From contig JAJDXK010000120.1 of NCBI GenBank assembly GCA_022823305.1, forward strand, positions 1 through 51,059: DNA of 51,059 nt. Reading direction: 5' to 3'. Below are positions 1 to 8,834 of this stretch, in pieces. This DNA comes from Alphaproteobacteria bacterium (GTDB lineage: Bacteria > Pseudomonadota > Alphaproteobacteria > UBA828). A program made the position numbers and the translations under genes. The notes under the pieces are model-generated. The model was not told the origin of the DNA. It saw nothing but the letters and a program-made list of their open reading frames with translations, and did no database searches. Positions within the stretch are counted from its first letter, which is position 1. Each line of letters opens with the position of its first letter.

Positions 1-39
1 CCGCGCCCTGCCTTCGCCTTCGTCCTGTGCCGCTGTCAT
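1..39 (-). CDS. possible N-terminal start of a gene running off the left edge
   Basis: An ATG on the minus strand (complement of 37-39) opens a frame that stays open for 13 codons to the window edge and reads MTAAQDEGEGRAR. A G-rich stretch lies upstream of it. The fragment is too short to assign to a family. If real, it would be transcribed divergently from the flavoprotein gene that begins at 327, and the inverted repeat at 110-129 would lie between the two genes. It could equally be non-coding. Confidence 0.22.
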   Translation of the reverse strand, partial: MTAAQDEGEGRAR

Positions 40-109
40 GTCCGGGGCCCCCCGCCGCTGGTGCCCGATCTTACCCCACCGGACATGGTGTGTGCCTGTG
101 CGACGGCGG

Positions 110-129
110 ACTGTCGAAATTGCGACAGT
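110..129. promoter_or_regulatory. inverted repeat, candidate operator upstream of DMGDH-like gene
   Basis: ACTGTCG (110-116) and CGACAGT (123-129) form a perfect 7-bp inverted repeat around a 6-bp AT-rich centre. It lies in a 287-bp gap without a convincing gene. This size and symmetry suit a dimeric regulator, but I cannot name the family. The repeat is about 200 bp from the start at 327, so it may instead control a gene beyond the left edge. Confidence 0.35.
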
Positions 130-287
130 AATGAGCCAGACCGCGCCGGCCCGGCCGCTGTCGCCCACGGACACAGGGGCGTCGTTCGCGGCATAGACGG
201 GGCGCGCGCAATCCATCCCAATCGGGAGCGAGCGCGGGACGATGAGCGGCGGCGGGCTGCGGGCCTCGGGCGCGGACAGCGCCGGGG

Positions 288-293
288 TATAGT
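288..293 (+). promoter_or_regulatory. possible -10 element of the DMGDH-like gene
   Basis: TATAGT stands 33 bp before the ATG at 327 in otherwise very GC-rich sequence. The same hexamer is the -10 of the better-supported rpsD promoter in this window. No matching -35 is visible 16-18 bp upstream, so this is a weak call. Confidence 0.25.
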
Positions 294-326
294 GGCCGCC
301 TGTGTCAGCACCGGGAGAGCAGAGCC

Positions 327-2813
327 ATGCCGGAGATCATGAGAGACGAGAGCGCCGCGAGCAGCGGCAAGCCGCTGCCGGGCCACGCCAGGGTCGTCGT
401 CATCGGCGGCGGCGTGGTCGGCTGCTCGATCCTGTTCCACCTCGCGAAGTTCGGCTGGAAGGACGTGATCCTGCTGGAGCGCGCCGAGCTCACCGCGGGA
501 TCGTCCTGGCACGCGGCCGGGATGATCCACACGCTCTCGTCGGACCCCAACATCTCGCGCCTGCAGGGCTACACGATCAACCTCTACAAGGAGATCGAGG
601 AGACCTCGGGTCAATCGGTCGGCCTGAACAACACGGGCGGCTTCTATCTCGCCTCGACGCGGGAGTGGTACGACTATCTCAAGCGCGAGCGCTCCAAGGC
701 CCGCTACATGGGGCTCGACCAGGAATTCATCTCGTCCAGGGAGGCCGCCGAGCGCCATCCGCTGATCGACCCGAAGCACTACTACGCCGCGCTCTGGGAC
801 GAGCTCGACGGCGATCTCGACCCCTCCGGCGCAACCTATGCCTTCGCCAAGTCTGCGCGGGTCCACGGCGCGCAGTACTTCACGCAGACGCCGGTGGTCG
901 AGACCAATCAACGTACGGATGGCTCGTGGGACGTGGTGACGCCGCGCGGCACGGTCCATGCCGAGCACGTGGTGAACTGCGGCGGTCTGTGGGCACGCGA
1001 GGTCGGCCAGCTGGCCGGCGTCGCGCTCCCGGTGCAGCCTATGGAGCACCATTACCTCATCACCGAGCCGATCCCCGCGATCGTGGAGCGGATGGGAGAG
1101 GGCGGCGCCGGGCGGTTGCCCGGCGGCATCGACTACGAGGCCAACATCTACTTCCGGCAGGAGCGCCACGGCGTCCTGCTCGGCACCTACGAGCCCAAGT
1201 CGACGCCCTGGAACGTCGGCGGCACGCCGCTCGACTTCGGGCAGGAGCTGCTGCCGCACGATCTCGACCGCATCGCCGACCGGCTGGAGATGTCGTTCGA
1301 GCGCATTCCCATGCTCGGAGAGGCCGGGATCAAGGACATCATCTGCGGCCCCTTCACCTTCGGCCCCGACGGCAACCCCCTGATCGGCCCGGTGCCGGGG
1401 GTGCGCAACTACTGGGTGGCGGTGGGCGTCATGGCGGGCTTCTGCCAGGGCGGCGGGGTCGGGCGCAGCATGGCCGAGTGGATGATCGAGGGCGAGCCCT
1501 CGATCGACGTGTGGGCCATGGACATCGCCCGCTTCGGCGAGTTCGCGACGCCCGAGTGGGGCACGGTCAAGTCGTCGGAGAACTACGAGCGCCGCTTCGT
1601 CATGACCTTCCCCAACGAGACCCTGCCCAAGGGCCGGCGGCAGAAGACCACCGCGCTCTACGACCGGCTGGTCGCCAGGGGCGCGGTGATGGACCAGGGC
1701 TTCGGGCTGGAGCACGCGCTCTGGTTCGCCGACGGGCCCGACGACGCCCACGAGGACCCGTCCTTCCGCCGCTCCCGCGCGCACGAGTACGTCGCGCGCG
1801 AGGTGAAGGCGGTGCGCGAGGCCGTGGGCTGCATCGAGATCGCCAACTATTCCAAGCACGGGTTCAGCGGGCCCGGCGCGCGCGCCTTCCTCGACCGCGT
1901 GCTGGCGGGCCGCGTGCCGAAGCCGGGCCGCATCGCGCTCGCCCCGATGCTGACCGAGAAGGGCAAGCTCTACGGCGACCTCACCGTGGCCTGCCTCGCC
2001 GAGGACGACTTCTTCGTGGTCGGCTCCGGCGCGATGCAGGAGGCGCACCGGCGCTGGTTCGAGCAGCGCCTCGGCACCGGCGTCGACTACCGCAACCTCT
2101 CCGACGCGCTGCACGGCATCGCGCTTTCCGGCCCGCGCGCCCGGGACCTGCTCGCGCGCACCACCCGGGACGACGTGTCGGCGGAAGCCTTCCGCTTCCG
2201 CGACATCCGCCGGGGCTTCGTCGCCGGCGTGCCGGCCATCGTCTCGCGGCTCAGCTTCTCGGGCGAGCTCGGCTACGAGATCTACGTGGCGCCGCAGTTC
2301 CAGATCGCGCTTGCCGAGGCGATCGAGGCGGCGGGCGCCGACCTGGGGCTGCGCTGGTACGGCGCGCGGACGCTGATGTCGCTCCGGCTGGAGAAGGCCT
2401 GGGGCGTCTGGACGCTCGACTTCCGCCCCGACTTCACCGCGGCCGAGAGCGGACTCGACGCCTTCATCCAGTGGGACAAGGAGTTCGTCGGCAAGGCCGC
2501 GGTCGAGGCCGAGCGCCGGGCAGGGCCGGCGAAGCGCCTGGTACCGCTGGTGATCGAGGCGCCGGAGATCGACGGCGAGCCCATCGACGTGTCGAACGAC
2601 GAGGCCATCCTGCGCGACGGCGCCGCGGTCGGCTACGTCTCGTCCGGCGGCTACGCCCACCACGTGGGGCAGTCCATGGCGATGGGCTATGTGCCGACGG
2701 CGGTGGCGGCGACCGGCGAGCGCTTCGAGATCGAGATCCTGGGCGAGATGTTCCCCGCCGAGGTCCGCACCGCGCCGCTCTACGACCCCAACGGCGGGCG
2801 CATGCGCGGCTGA
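327..2813 (+). CDS. dimethylglycine/sarcosine dehydrogenase-like FAD-folate protein
   Basis: This 828-residue protein has the full two-part layout of the DMGDH/sarcosine dehydrogenase family. Residues about 22-390 are a DAO-type FAD domain, with a GGGVVGCS dinucleotide motif near residue 27 and WHAAG with His62. His62 matches the histidine that carries covalent FAD in DMGDH. A linking domain follows, then GcvT-like folate-binding domains from about 440 to the end (SGELGYEIYV near 640). Family members oxidatively demethylate N-methyl amino acids and pass the one-carbon unit to tetrahydrofolate. The exact amine is unknown. The ATG at 327 follows a GGGAG. A paralogue lies at 25725-28154. The gene is convergent with the deacetylase at 2851. 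Confidence 0.9.
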   Translation: MPEIMRDESAASSGKPLPGHARVVVIGGGVVGCSILFHLAKFGWKDVILLERAELTAGSSWHAAGMIHTLSSDPNISRLQGYTINLYKEIEETSGQSVGLNNTGGFYLASTREWYDYLKRERSKARYMGLDQEFISSREAAERHPLIDPKHYYAALWDELDGDLDPSGATYAFAKSARVHGAQYFTQTPVVETNQRTDGSWDVVTPRGTVHAEHVVNCGGLWAREVGQLAGVALPVQPMEHHYLITEPIPAIVERMGEGGAGRLPGGIDYEANIYFRQERHGVLLGTYEPKSTPWNVGGTPLDFGQELLPHDLDRIADRLEMSFERIPMLGEAGIKDIICGPFTFGPDGNPLIGPVPGVRNYWVAVGVMAGFCQGGGVGRSMAEWMIEGEPSIDVWAMDIARFGEFATPEWGTVKSSENYERRFVMTFPNETLPKGRRQKTTALYDRLVARGAVMDQGFGLEHALWFADGPDDAHEDPSFRRSRAHEYVAREVKAVREAVGCIEIANYSKHGFSGPGARAFLDRVLAGRVPKPGRIALAPMLTEKGKLYGDLTVACLAEDDFFVVGSGAMQEAHRRWFEQRLGTGVDYRNLSDALHGIALSGPRARDLLARTTRDDVSAEAFRFRDIRRGFVAGVPAIVSRLSFSGELGYEIYVAPQFQIALAEAIEAAGADLGLRWYGARTLMSLRLEKAWGVWTLDFRPDFTAAESGLDAFIQWDKEFVGKAAVEAERRAGPAKRLVPLVIEAPEIDGEPIDVSNDEAILRDGAAVGYVSSGGYAHHVGQSMAMGYVPTAVAATGERFEIEILGEMFPAEVRTAPLYDPNGGRMRG

Positions 2814-2850
2814 TCGCGGCCCGCTTCGCCCCTCACGGCTCGCGCCGGCG

Positions 2851-3780
2851 CTACTCGGCTGCGGCTGCGGCCTCCTGCGGCTCCCACTCGGGGATGCGGC
2901 CGTCGTAATACGGCATCTGCTCGACCCGCGGCGTCCATGAGCTGTCGTCGATGCAGGTGCGGACGTGGCGCGCGATCTCCTCCATGGTCGCGAACCAGAC
3001 GCCGCCCCGCTTCTGCAGTGCCTCGATCCACTGCGCCACGCGACGCATCCGGGCGAGCCTGCCGGAGACGAAGGGGTGCCAGACGGTGACGAGCAGGCCG
3101 CCGTTCTCGTACATGGCCTCGAACTCGGACTCGAACACCTTCATCGCCTCGTCCGGCGACTTGATCGTCATGGTGTAGTGGAAGTCGAGGCTGTGCATGT
3201 AGTGCGGCCAGTCGTCCATGCCCCAGTGCGAGGGCAGGCAGATGACCTCGCCCGCAGGCGTGGTCAGCAGGCAGGGGACGTCGTCGCCCATCAGGCTCGC
3301 GTCGTAGAGCATGCCGCGCTCCGCCAGCAGCGCCGGCGAGTGCTTCGACGCGTTGTAGAGCGGCGCGCGCCAGCCGCGCGGCGCCTGCCCGGTCATGCGC
3401 CTGATCACCTCGATCTGCCGGTCGAGCCAGTATTCCTGCCGCTCGCGCGATTCGTCGTTGGGGTTCTCGTGCAGGTAGCCGTGGGCCGCGATCTCGTGCC
3501 CGCCTTCCAGGATGGCGTCGACCAGGTGCGGGTAACGCTCCATGCACCAGGCCGGGTAGAAGAAGGTCTGCTTGATGCCGTAGTGCGCGTAGACCTTCAG
3601 GATGCGCGGGATCGCCACCTCGTCGTAGCGCAGGAACGAGTTGGCCGAGAGCATGTTCTCGGCCTTCTCGGGGAAGTCGAGGTGCAGGATGCTGTCGGTG
3701 TCGATGTCGAAGGTGATGGCCACGGCGCAGCGGGCGCCATCGGGCCACGGCACCGGGTTGTCGATCAGCTTGAGCGTCAT
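2851..3780 (-). CDS. polysaccharide deacetylase family protein (PuuE/PgdA-type)
   Basis: This 309-residue cytosolic protein has no signal peptide and belongs to the NodB-fold group that includes allantoinase PuuE and Helicobacter PgdA. The first motif is FDIDTD, with Asp25 and Asp27. The metal-binding HGYLHE motif has His100 and His104. RAPLYNAS near residue 158 and a late TVWHPF follow. Members hydrolyse amide bonds, either N-acetyl groups or cyclic ureides such as allantoin. The absence of an export signal argues for a small-molecule substrate over cell-wall sugar. It is divergent from the Lrp-type regulator at 3970, so the two share a 189-bp control region. It may supply a ring-opening step for the adjacent monooxygenase cluster, which is inference. 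Confidence 0.85.
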   Translation of the reverse strand: MTLKLIDNPVPWPDGARCAVAITFDIDTDSILHLDFPEKAENMLSANSFLRYDEVAIPRILKVYAHYGIKQTFFYPAWCMERYPHLVDAILEGGHEIAAHGYLHENPNDESRERQEYWLDRQIEVIRRMTGQAPRGWRAPLYNASKHSPALLAERGMLYDASLMGDDVPCLLTTPAGEVICLPSHWGMDDWPHYMHSLDFHYTMTIKSPDEAMKVFESEFEAMYENGGLLVTVWHPFVSGRLARMRRVAQWIEALQKRGGVWFATMEEIARHVRTCIDDSSWTPRVEQMPYYDGRIPEWEPQEAAAAAE

Positions 3781-3872
3781 CTCTCCCCCTCCTCGCGGCA
3801 GCCACCTTGCCGACCTTACACGCGGGTCCGGGCGAAGCCAAGATACGAATATCGTGGAGAATCAGGTAGACG

Positions 3873-3901
3873 TTGACGGAATAGTGCGAAAGCACTAGCA
3901 T
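3873..3901 (+). promoter_or_regulatory. candidate sigma70 promoter with embedded operator hairpin
   Basis: TTGACG (3873-3878) and TAGCAT (3896-3901) are 17 bp apart and lie upstream of the Lrp-type gene. Between them sits a perfect inverted repeat, TAGTGC (3882-3887), GAAA, GCACTA (3892-3897), which overlaps the first bases of the -10. A repressor bound there would block polymerase, so autoregulation by the adjacent Lrp/AsnC protein is a natural guess. Transcription would start near 3908, which favours the ATG at 3970 over the GTG at 3907 as translation start. Confidence 0.5.
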
Positions 3902-3969
3902 TCATCGTGGGTTCCCGCAGGAATCGGCACGGATCGGATCGGAATCTGTCAGGCGCGAGGGAAGGCAGA

Positions 3970-4626
3970 ATGAGCGCCGCGAAACCCGCTACGCAGGCCA
4001 ACAAGGGCAACGGGCCGCCAGGCCGGCACCGCCCGCTCGCCGCGGCCGAGCCGGCGCCGATCATGGGCCTGCGCCAGGTGGGGATGGCGGACCTGCAGGA
4101 CGACGCGGTCGCCTATTCCTCGATCCCCCATCTCGAGGGACTCAACCGCGAGATCGTCGCCCTGCTGCAGGAGGACGGCCGCACGCCCTTCTCCACCATC
4201 GCCCGCACGCTCGGTGTCTCGGAGGGGACGGTGCGTTCCCGCGTGGCGCAGATGCGCAAGGCGAACCTGATCCACTGCATCACGGTGGTCAATCCGCTGG
4301 CGCTCGGCTACACGGCCTGGGCGATGCTCGGCATCAAGGTCGCGCGCGGCGCCAGCGCCGACGAGGTGGCGCGCCACTTCCGCGACCGGCCGGAGATCGT
4401 CTACGTCATGCGCGTCGCCGCGCGCTTCGACCTGCTGGCCGAGGTGGTGTGCGGCTCGCCGGACGAGCTGCGCGACTTTCTCGATTCCCATTGCTACGGC
4501 TCCGACGACATCGCCCAGGTCGAGCCGATGATGGGGCTCGGGCTCTACAAGAGCCTGTTCAAGTGGGACAAGCCGCTGGAGGCCGGCAACGGACGCGGCA
4601 AGGCCGCCGGGCGCAGGCGCCGGTGA
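3970..4626 (+). CDS. Lrp/AsnC family transcriptional regulator
   Basis: The 218-residue protein has an Lrp-type winged helix-turn-helix (about residues 55-100; LQEDGRTPFSTIARTLGVS, then VRSRVAQMRKANLI). A RAM/AsnC ligand-binding domain follows (about 105-195; WAMLGIKVARG, VMRVAARFDLLAEVVCGS). There is an unusual proline/glycine-rich N-terminal extension of about 50 residues and a basic C-terminal tail. An in-frame GTG at 3907 would add 21 residues, but the candidate promoter would put transcription start there, so the ATG at 3970 behind GAAGGC is preferred. It is the first gene of the co-oriented run to 11951, with 36 bp to the next gene. Lrp family members usually sense amino acids or related small molecules. 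Confidence 0.88.
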   Translation: MSAAKPATQANKGNGPPGRHRPLAAAEPAPIMGLRQVGMADLQDDAVAYSSIPHLEGLNREIVALLQEDGRTPFSTIARTLGVSEGTVRSRVAQMRKANLIHCITVVNPLALGYTAWAMLGIKVARGASADEVARHFRDRPEIVYVMRVAARFDLLAEVVCGSPDELRDFLDSHCYGSDDIAQVEPMMGLGLYKSLFKWDKPLEAGNGRGKAAGRRRR

Positions 4627-4662
4627 CGGCCGGCACGGAACGGCCACAAGAATGATCGCGTC

Positions 4663-5898
<1,236 letters not shown>

Positions 5899-5947
5899 TG
5901 CGGACGGGACACGCCACCGCCGCGCGGCGGGCATCCGGGTGACATGA

Positions 5948-6823
5948 ATGGCGCCGGAGCACGACGGGCGCGCGCAGCCGGGCGGCAGGGACACGCCGGC
6001 CGGCGAGCCCGCGCCGGTCTTCAGGCCGCCGCGAGCGCCCTTCCTCGACGTTCTCGGCAAGCTCAGCCAGCGGCGCACGGTGGTGCTGGGGGTCGCCGGC
6101 GTCATCATCTTCTTCGCCGTCTGGGAAGTCGCCCACTACGCCACGCCGGCGGAGAAGCAGCGCTTCCTGCCCAGCGTCGAGCAGGTGGTGACCGAGATCG
6201 CCTATCTCTTCGCCGAGAAGAACTTCATCGCCGATGTCGGCACCAGCCTGTACAGGATCTACGCGAGCTTCTTCGCCGCCAGCCTGATCGCCGTGCCGCT
6301 CGGCGTCTTCATGGGTTGCTTTGTCAAGCTGCGCGCGCTCATCAGCCCCACCACGGGCGGCTGGCGCTATCTGCCCGCGGCCTCCTTCGCGCCGCTTCTG
6401 CTGGTCTGGTTCGGGCCGACCGACTTCGCCAAGATGGCGCTGCTCTTCCTCGGCTGCTTCTTCTTTCTCGTCGCTCTCATCCTCGACAACACGCTCGCGG
6501 TCCAGCGCGAGCTGATCGAATCCGGCCTCACCATGGGCGCCAGCCGGCGGCAGGTGGTGGGCATCACCTTCCGCGCCGCGGCGCCGCACATCCTGGACTC
6601 CATGCGCAACATGATCGCCGTCGCCTGGACCTATCTGGTGATCGCCGAGATCATCGTGGCGACGGACGGCATCGGCGCGGTGATGATGCGGGCCGTGCGC
6701 TTCCTCCATGTCGACATCATGATGGGGGGCATCCTCGTCATCGGCGTACTAGGCGTGCTCACCGACATCTCGTTCCGCCTCGCCAGCCGGGCGCTCTTCC
6801 CCTACCTGCGGGTCAGGCGCTAG
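5948..6823 (+). CDS. NitT/TauT-type ABC transporter permease (SsuC/TauC-like)
   Basis: This 291-residue integral membrane protein has about six transmembrane segments, beginning with VVLGVAGVIIFFAVWEVAHY near residue 45. The first 40 residues are a polar, proline-rich cytoplasmic tail. The cytoplasmic EAA-like loop can be seen as LIESGLTMGASRRQVVGITF near residues 185-210. This family imports alkanesulfonates, nitrate, thiamin precursors and similar small compounds. It is followed after 11 bp by the ATPase gene and then by the binding protein, so a complete importer is encoded. The ATG at 5948 has weak Shine-Dalgarno support. It shares the transcript direction of the monooxygenase genes. Confidence 0.88.
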   Translation: MAPEHDGRAQPGGRDTPAGEPAPVFRPPRAPFLDVLGKLSQRRTVVLGVAGVIIFFAVWEVAHYATPAEKQRFLPSVEQVVTEIAYLFAEKNFIADVGTSLYRIYASFFAASLIAVPLGVFMGCFVKLRALISPTTGGWRYLPAASFAPLLLVWFGPTDFAKMALLFLGCFFFLVALILDNTLAVQRELIESGLTMGASRRQVVGITFRAAAPHILDSMRNMIAVAWTYLVIAEIIVATDGIGAVMMRAVRFLHVDIMMGGILVIGVLGVLTDISFRLASRALFPYLRVRR

Positions 6824-6834
6824 GAGCCGACGGG

Positions 6835-7683
6835 ATGGCGATCCTGGGCCTCGGACGAAAGACGGTGCCGGCGCGGGCGGGCGTCGACGCCCCCGTGCCG
6901 GGGACGCCGCCGCTCCGGGCCAACCGGGTCACCAAGAGCTACCTGAACGGCAGCGTGATCGCGCTTGACGACGTCTCCTTCGACGTCCACGCCAACCAGG
7001 TCACGGCGATGATCGGCCCCTCCGGCTGCGGCAAGACGACGATGCTGCGGCTGATGGCGGGCCTCGAATACCCCTCGCGCGGCGACGTGACCATGTTCGG
7101 CCGGCCGATCCCGGGGCCGGGGCCGGAGCGCGGCATGGTGTTCCAGGCCTACACCTCCTTCCCCTGGCTCACGACGCGGGCCAACATCGAGTACGGGCTG
7201 AAGCTCCAGGGCCTTTCCAGGGCGGAGCGGCGCGCGCGCGCCGAGCACTTCCTCGAGCTCGTGCATCTGGAAGGGTTCGCCGACGCCTATCCGGCCGAGC
7301 TTTCCGGCGGAATGAAGCAGCGCGTCTCCATCGCGCGCACACTGGCCCAGAATCCGGCGCTGCTGCTGCTGGACGAGCCCTTCGGCGCGCTCGACGCCCA
7401 GGTCACCTGGGAGATGGAGGAGATGATCGTCGAGATCATCGAGCGCGAGAACAAGACGGTGGTGGTGGTCACCCACGACATCCAGGAGGCGATCTACCTC
7501 GCCGACCGGATCATCTTCTACACGCGCCAGCCGGGGAGGATCAAAGCCGACCTCCCCATGGCGTTCAAGGAAGGCCGTCGCTTCCAGAAGAAGGAGGAGA
7601 TGCTCGTGCATCCGGGCTACGTGGACATGGAGCGGCAGCTCTACGCGATGATGCGCGAGGAGATCAGGGGACGGGTCAGCTAG
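6835..7683 (+). CDS. NitT/TauT-type ABC transporter ATP-binding protein (SsuB/TauB-like)
   Basis: The 282-residue ATPase has Walker A GPSGCGKTT near residue 62, a Q-loop in VFQAYTSFPW, the signature LSGGMKQR near 157, Walker B LLLLDEPFGALD near 177 and switch histidine VVTHD near 212. The long C-terminal part (FYTRQPGRIKADL) is typical of SsuB/TauB proteins. It powers the permease encoded immediately upstream. The ATG at 6835 lies 11 bp after the permease stop and has GGAG nearby. A longer open frame reaches upstream through the permease gene but has no family resemblance there. Confidence 0.9.
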   Translation: MAILGLGRKTVPARAGVDAPVPGTPPLRANRVTKSYLNGSVIALDDVSFDVHANQVTAMIGPSGCGKTTMLRLMAGLEYPSRGDVTMFGRPIPGPGPERGMVFQAYTSFPWLTTRANIEYGLKLQGLSRAERRARAEHFLELVHLEGFADAYPAELSGGMKQRVSIARTLAQNPALLLLDEPFGALDAQVTWEMEEMIVEIIERENKTVVVVTHDIQEAIYLADRIIFYTRQPGRIKADLPMAFKEGRRFQKKEEMLVHPGYVDMERQLYAMMREEIRGRVS

Positions 7684-7726
7684 GTCCCGCTTCAACGGTC
7701 AACGAAAGGGAAAGGGAGATTTGATC

Positions 7727-8770
7727 ATGCTGTGGCGAACATCCGTCATGACACTGGCTGCTGCCGGCATTATGGCGCTCGGCCTCGCCGGCGCCGCGAG
7801 CGCCAAGGACACCGTCCGGGTCGCGCACTTCAGCTGGCCGGGCTACGGCTTCCTCCACATCGCCCAGGCGAAGGGCATGCTGCCGGAGAACGTCGAACTG
7901 GAAATCTCGATCATCGAGGACCCGGTGCAGAGCATGGGCCTGCTCGCCAGCGGCCAGCTCGACATCGTGACCAGCACCATCGAGTTCGGCCCCATCGCGC
8001 TCGCCGAGGACATGCCGGTGAAGCTGCTCGGCCTCACCAATCTCGGCAACGGCTCTGACCGCATCATCGTGGGCCCGGACATCGCCTCGCCAGATGACCT
8101 CAGGGGCAAGCAGGTCGGGGTCATCGAGGGCGGGCTCTCGCAGATCTACATGGCCATCTGGCTCGAGCAGCAGGGCATCAAGTGGAACGAGGTGGAGATG
8201 GTCAACCTCTTCCCCGATGCCGCCGCCTCCGCGATGATCGCGGGTCAGCTCTCCGCCGCCGAGCTCTGGGACCCCTACGGCCCACAGGTGCTGGAAGAGC
8301 TCCCAGGCTCGCGCCAGATGAGCCATTCCGGCGAGGAATACTGGCTCAAGGAGGGCCTGATCGCCGACGCCATATTCGTCTCCGACGCGTTCATCGCCGA
8401 GCACCGCGACCTGCTGGTGGCGCTCACCAAGGCCCGCTACGAGGCGGTCGAGTGGTGGCGCAAGAACCCGACCGAGGGCAACGCGATGATCGCCGAGATT
8501 CTACAATGGGGCGTGGCGGACGTGGAACCGATCCTCGGTGGCGTGAACAACCCCGACGACGGCACGCTCTACATGTATAGTCTGGAGGAATCGGCGCAGT
8601 TCTGCGGCGTTGCCGAGGGCGAGCCGCCCTTCGGCCAGCGCAATGGCCAGCTCGCCGATCACTGGAGGCTCACCAACAAGTGGTGGTTGACCTTCGGGCT
8701 CATGACCGAGACGGTTGATCCGGCAGAGGGGATCGATTGCTCGATCCTCAAGGACGCGCTCGGCGGGTAG
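7727..8770 (+). CDS. NitT/TauT-type ABC transporter substrate-binding protein
   Basis: The 347-residue exported binding protein has a signal peptide ending near AASA-KDT (residues 1-26). The mature part begins with a VRVAHFSWPGYGFLHIAQAKGML strand-helix typical of the SsuA/TauA/ThiY family. It also has a SGQLDIVTST segment and the hinge region PDDLRGKQVGVIEGG. AAAGGGAGA ends 6 bp before the ATG at 7727, and a TTG two codons earlier is the alternative start. The ligand cannot be read from the sequence. Its position between the importer ATPase and the diiron hydroxylase suggests it captures the monooxygenase substrate or its precursor. Confidence 0.88.
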   Translation: MLWRTSVMTLAAAGIMALGLAGAASAKDTVRVAHFSWPGYGFLHIAQAKGMLPENVELEISIIEDPVQSMGLLASGQLDIVTSTIEFGPIALAEDMPVKLLGLTNLGNGSDRIIVGPDIASPDDLRGKQVGVIEGGLSQIYMAIWLEQQGIKWNEVEMVNLFPDAAASAMIAGQLSAAELWDPYGPQVLEELPGSRQMSHSGEEYWLKEGLIADAIFVSDAFIAEHRDLLVALTKARYEAVEWWRKNPTEGNAMIAEILQWGVADVEPILGGVNNPDDGTLYMYSLEESAQFCGVAEGEPPFGQRNGQLADHWRLTNKWWLTFGLMTETVDPAEGIDCSILKDALGG

Positions 8771-8834
8771 GGTTGGGGTGCGGGTGGCGCGTTGCGTCGC
8801 CCGCACCGTCCCGCAGCGACAGGGAGACGACGGC

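Noticed and set aside
61..342. 93-codon plus-strand frame upstream of the first flavoprotein gene
   Set aside because: Its composition is Arg/Ala-rich, it overlaps the true start at 327 in another frame, and it contains the inverted repeat at 110-129. No family resemblance.
36..2663. 875-codon open frame on the minus strand opposite the DMGDH-like gene
   Set aside because: It is the antisense shadow of a GC-rich gene; the translation is Arg/His/Asp/Val-rich with no family resemblance, while the plus strand encodes a full-length known family.
5944..7683. 579-codon frame that could be read as a permease-ATPase fusion
   Set aside because: The part before 6835 is a shifted-frame shadow of the permease gene; the ATPase begins at the ATG at 6835.
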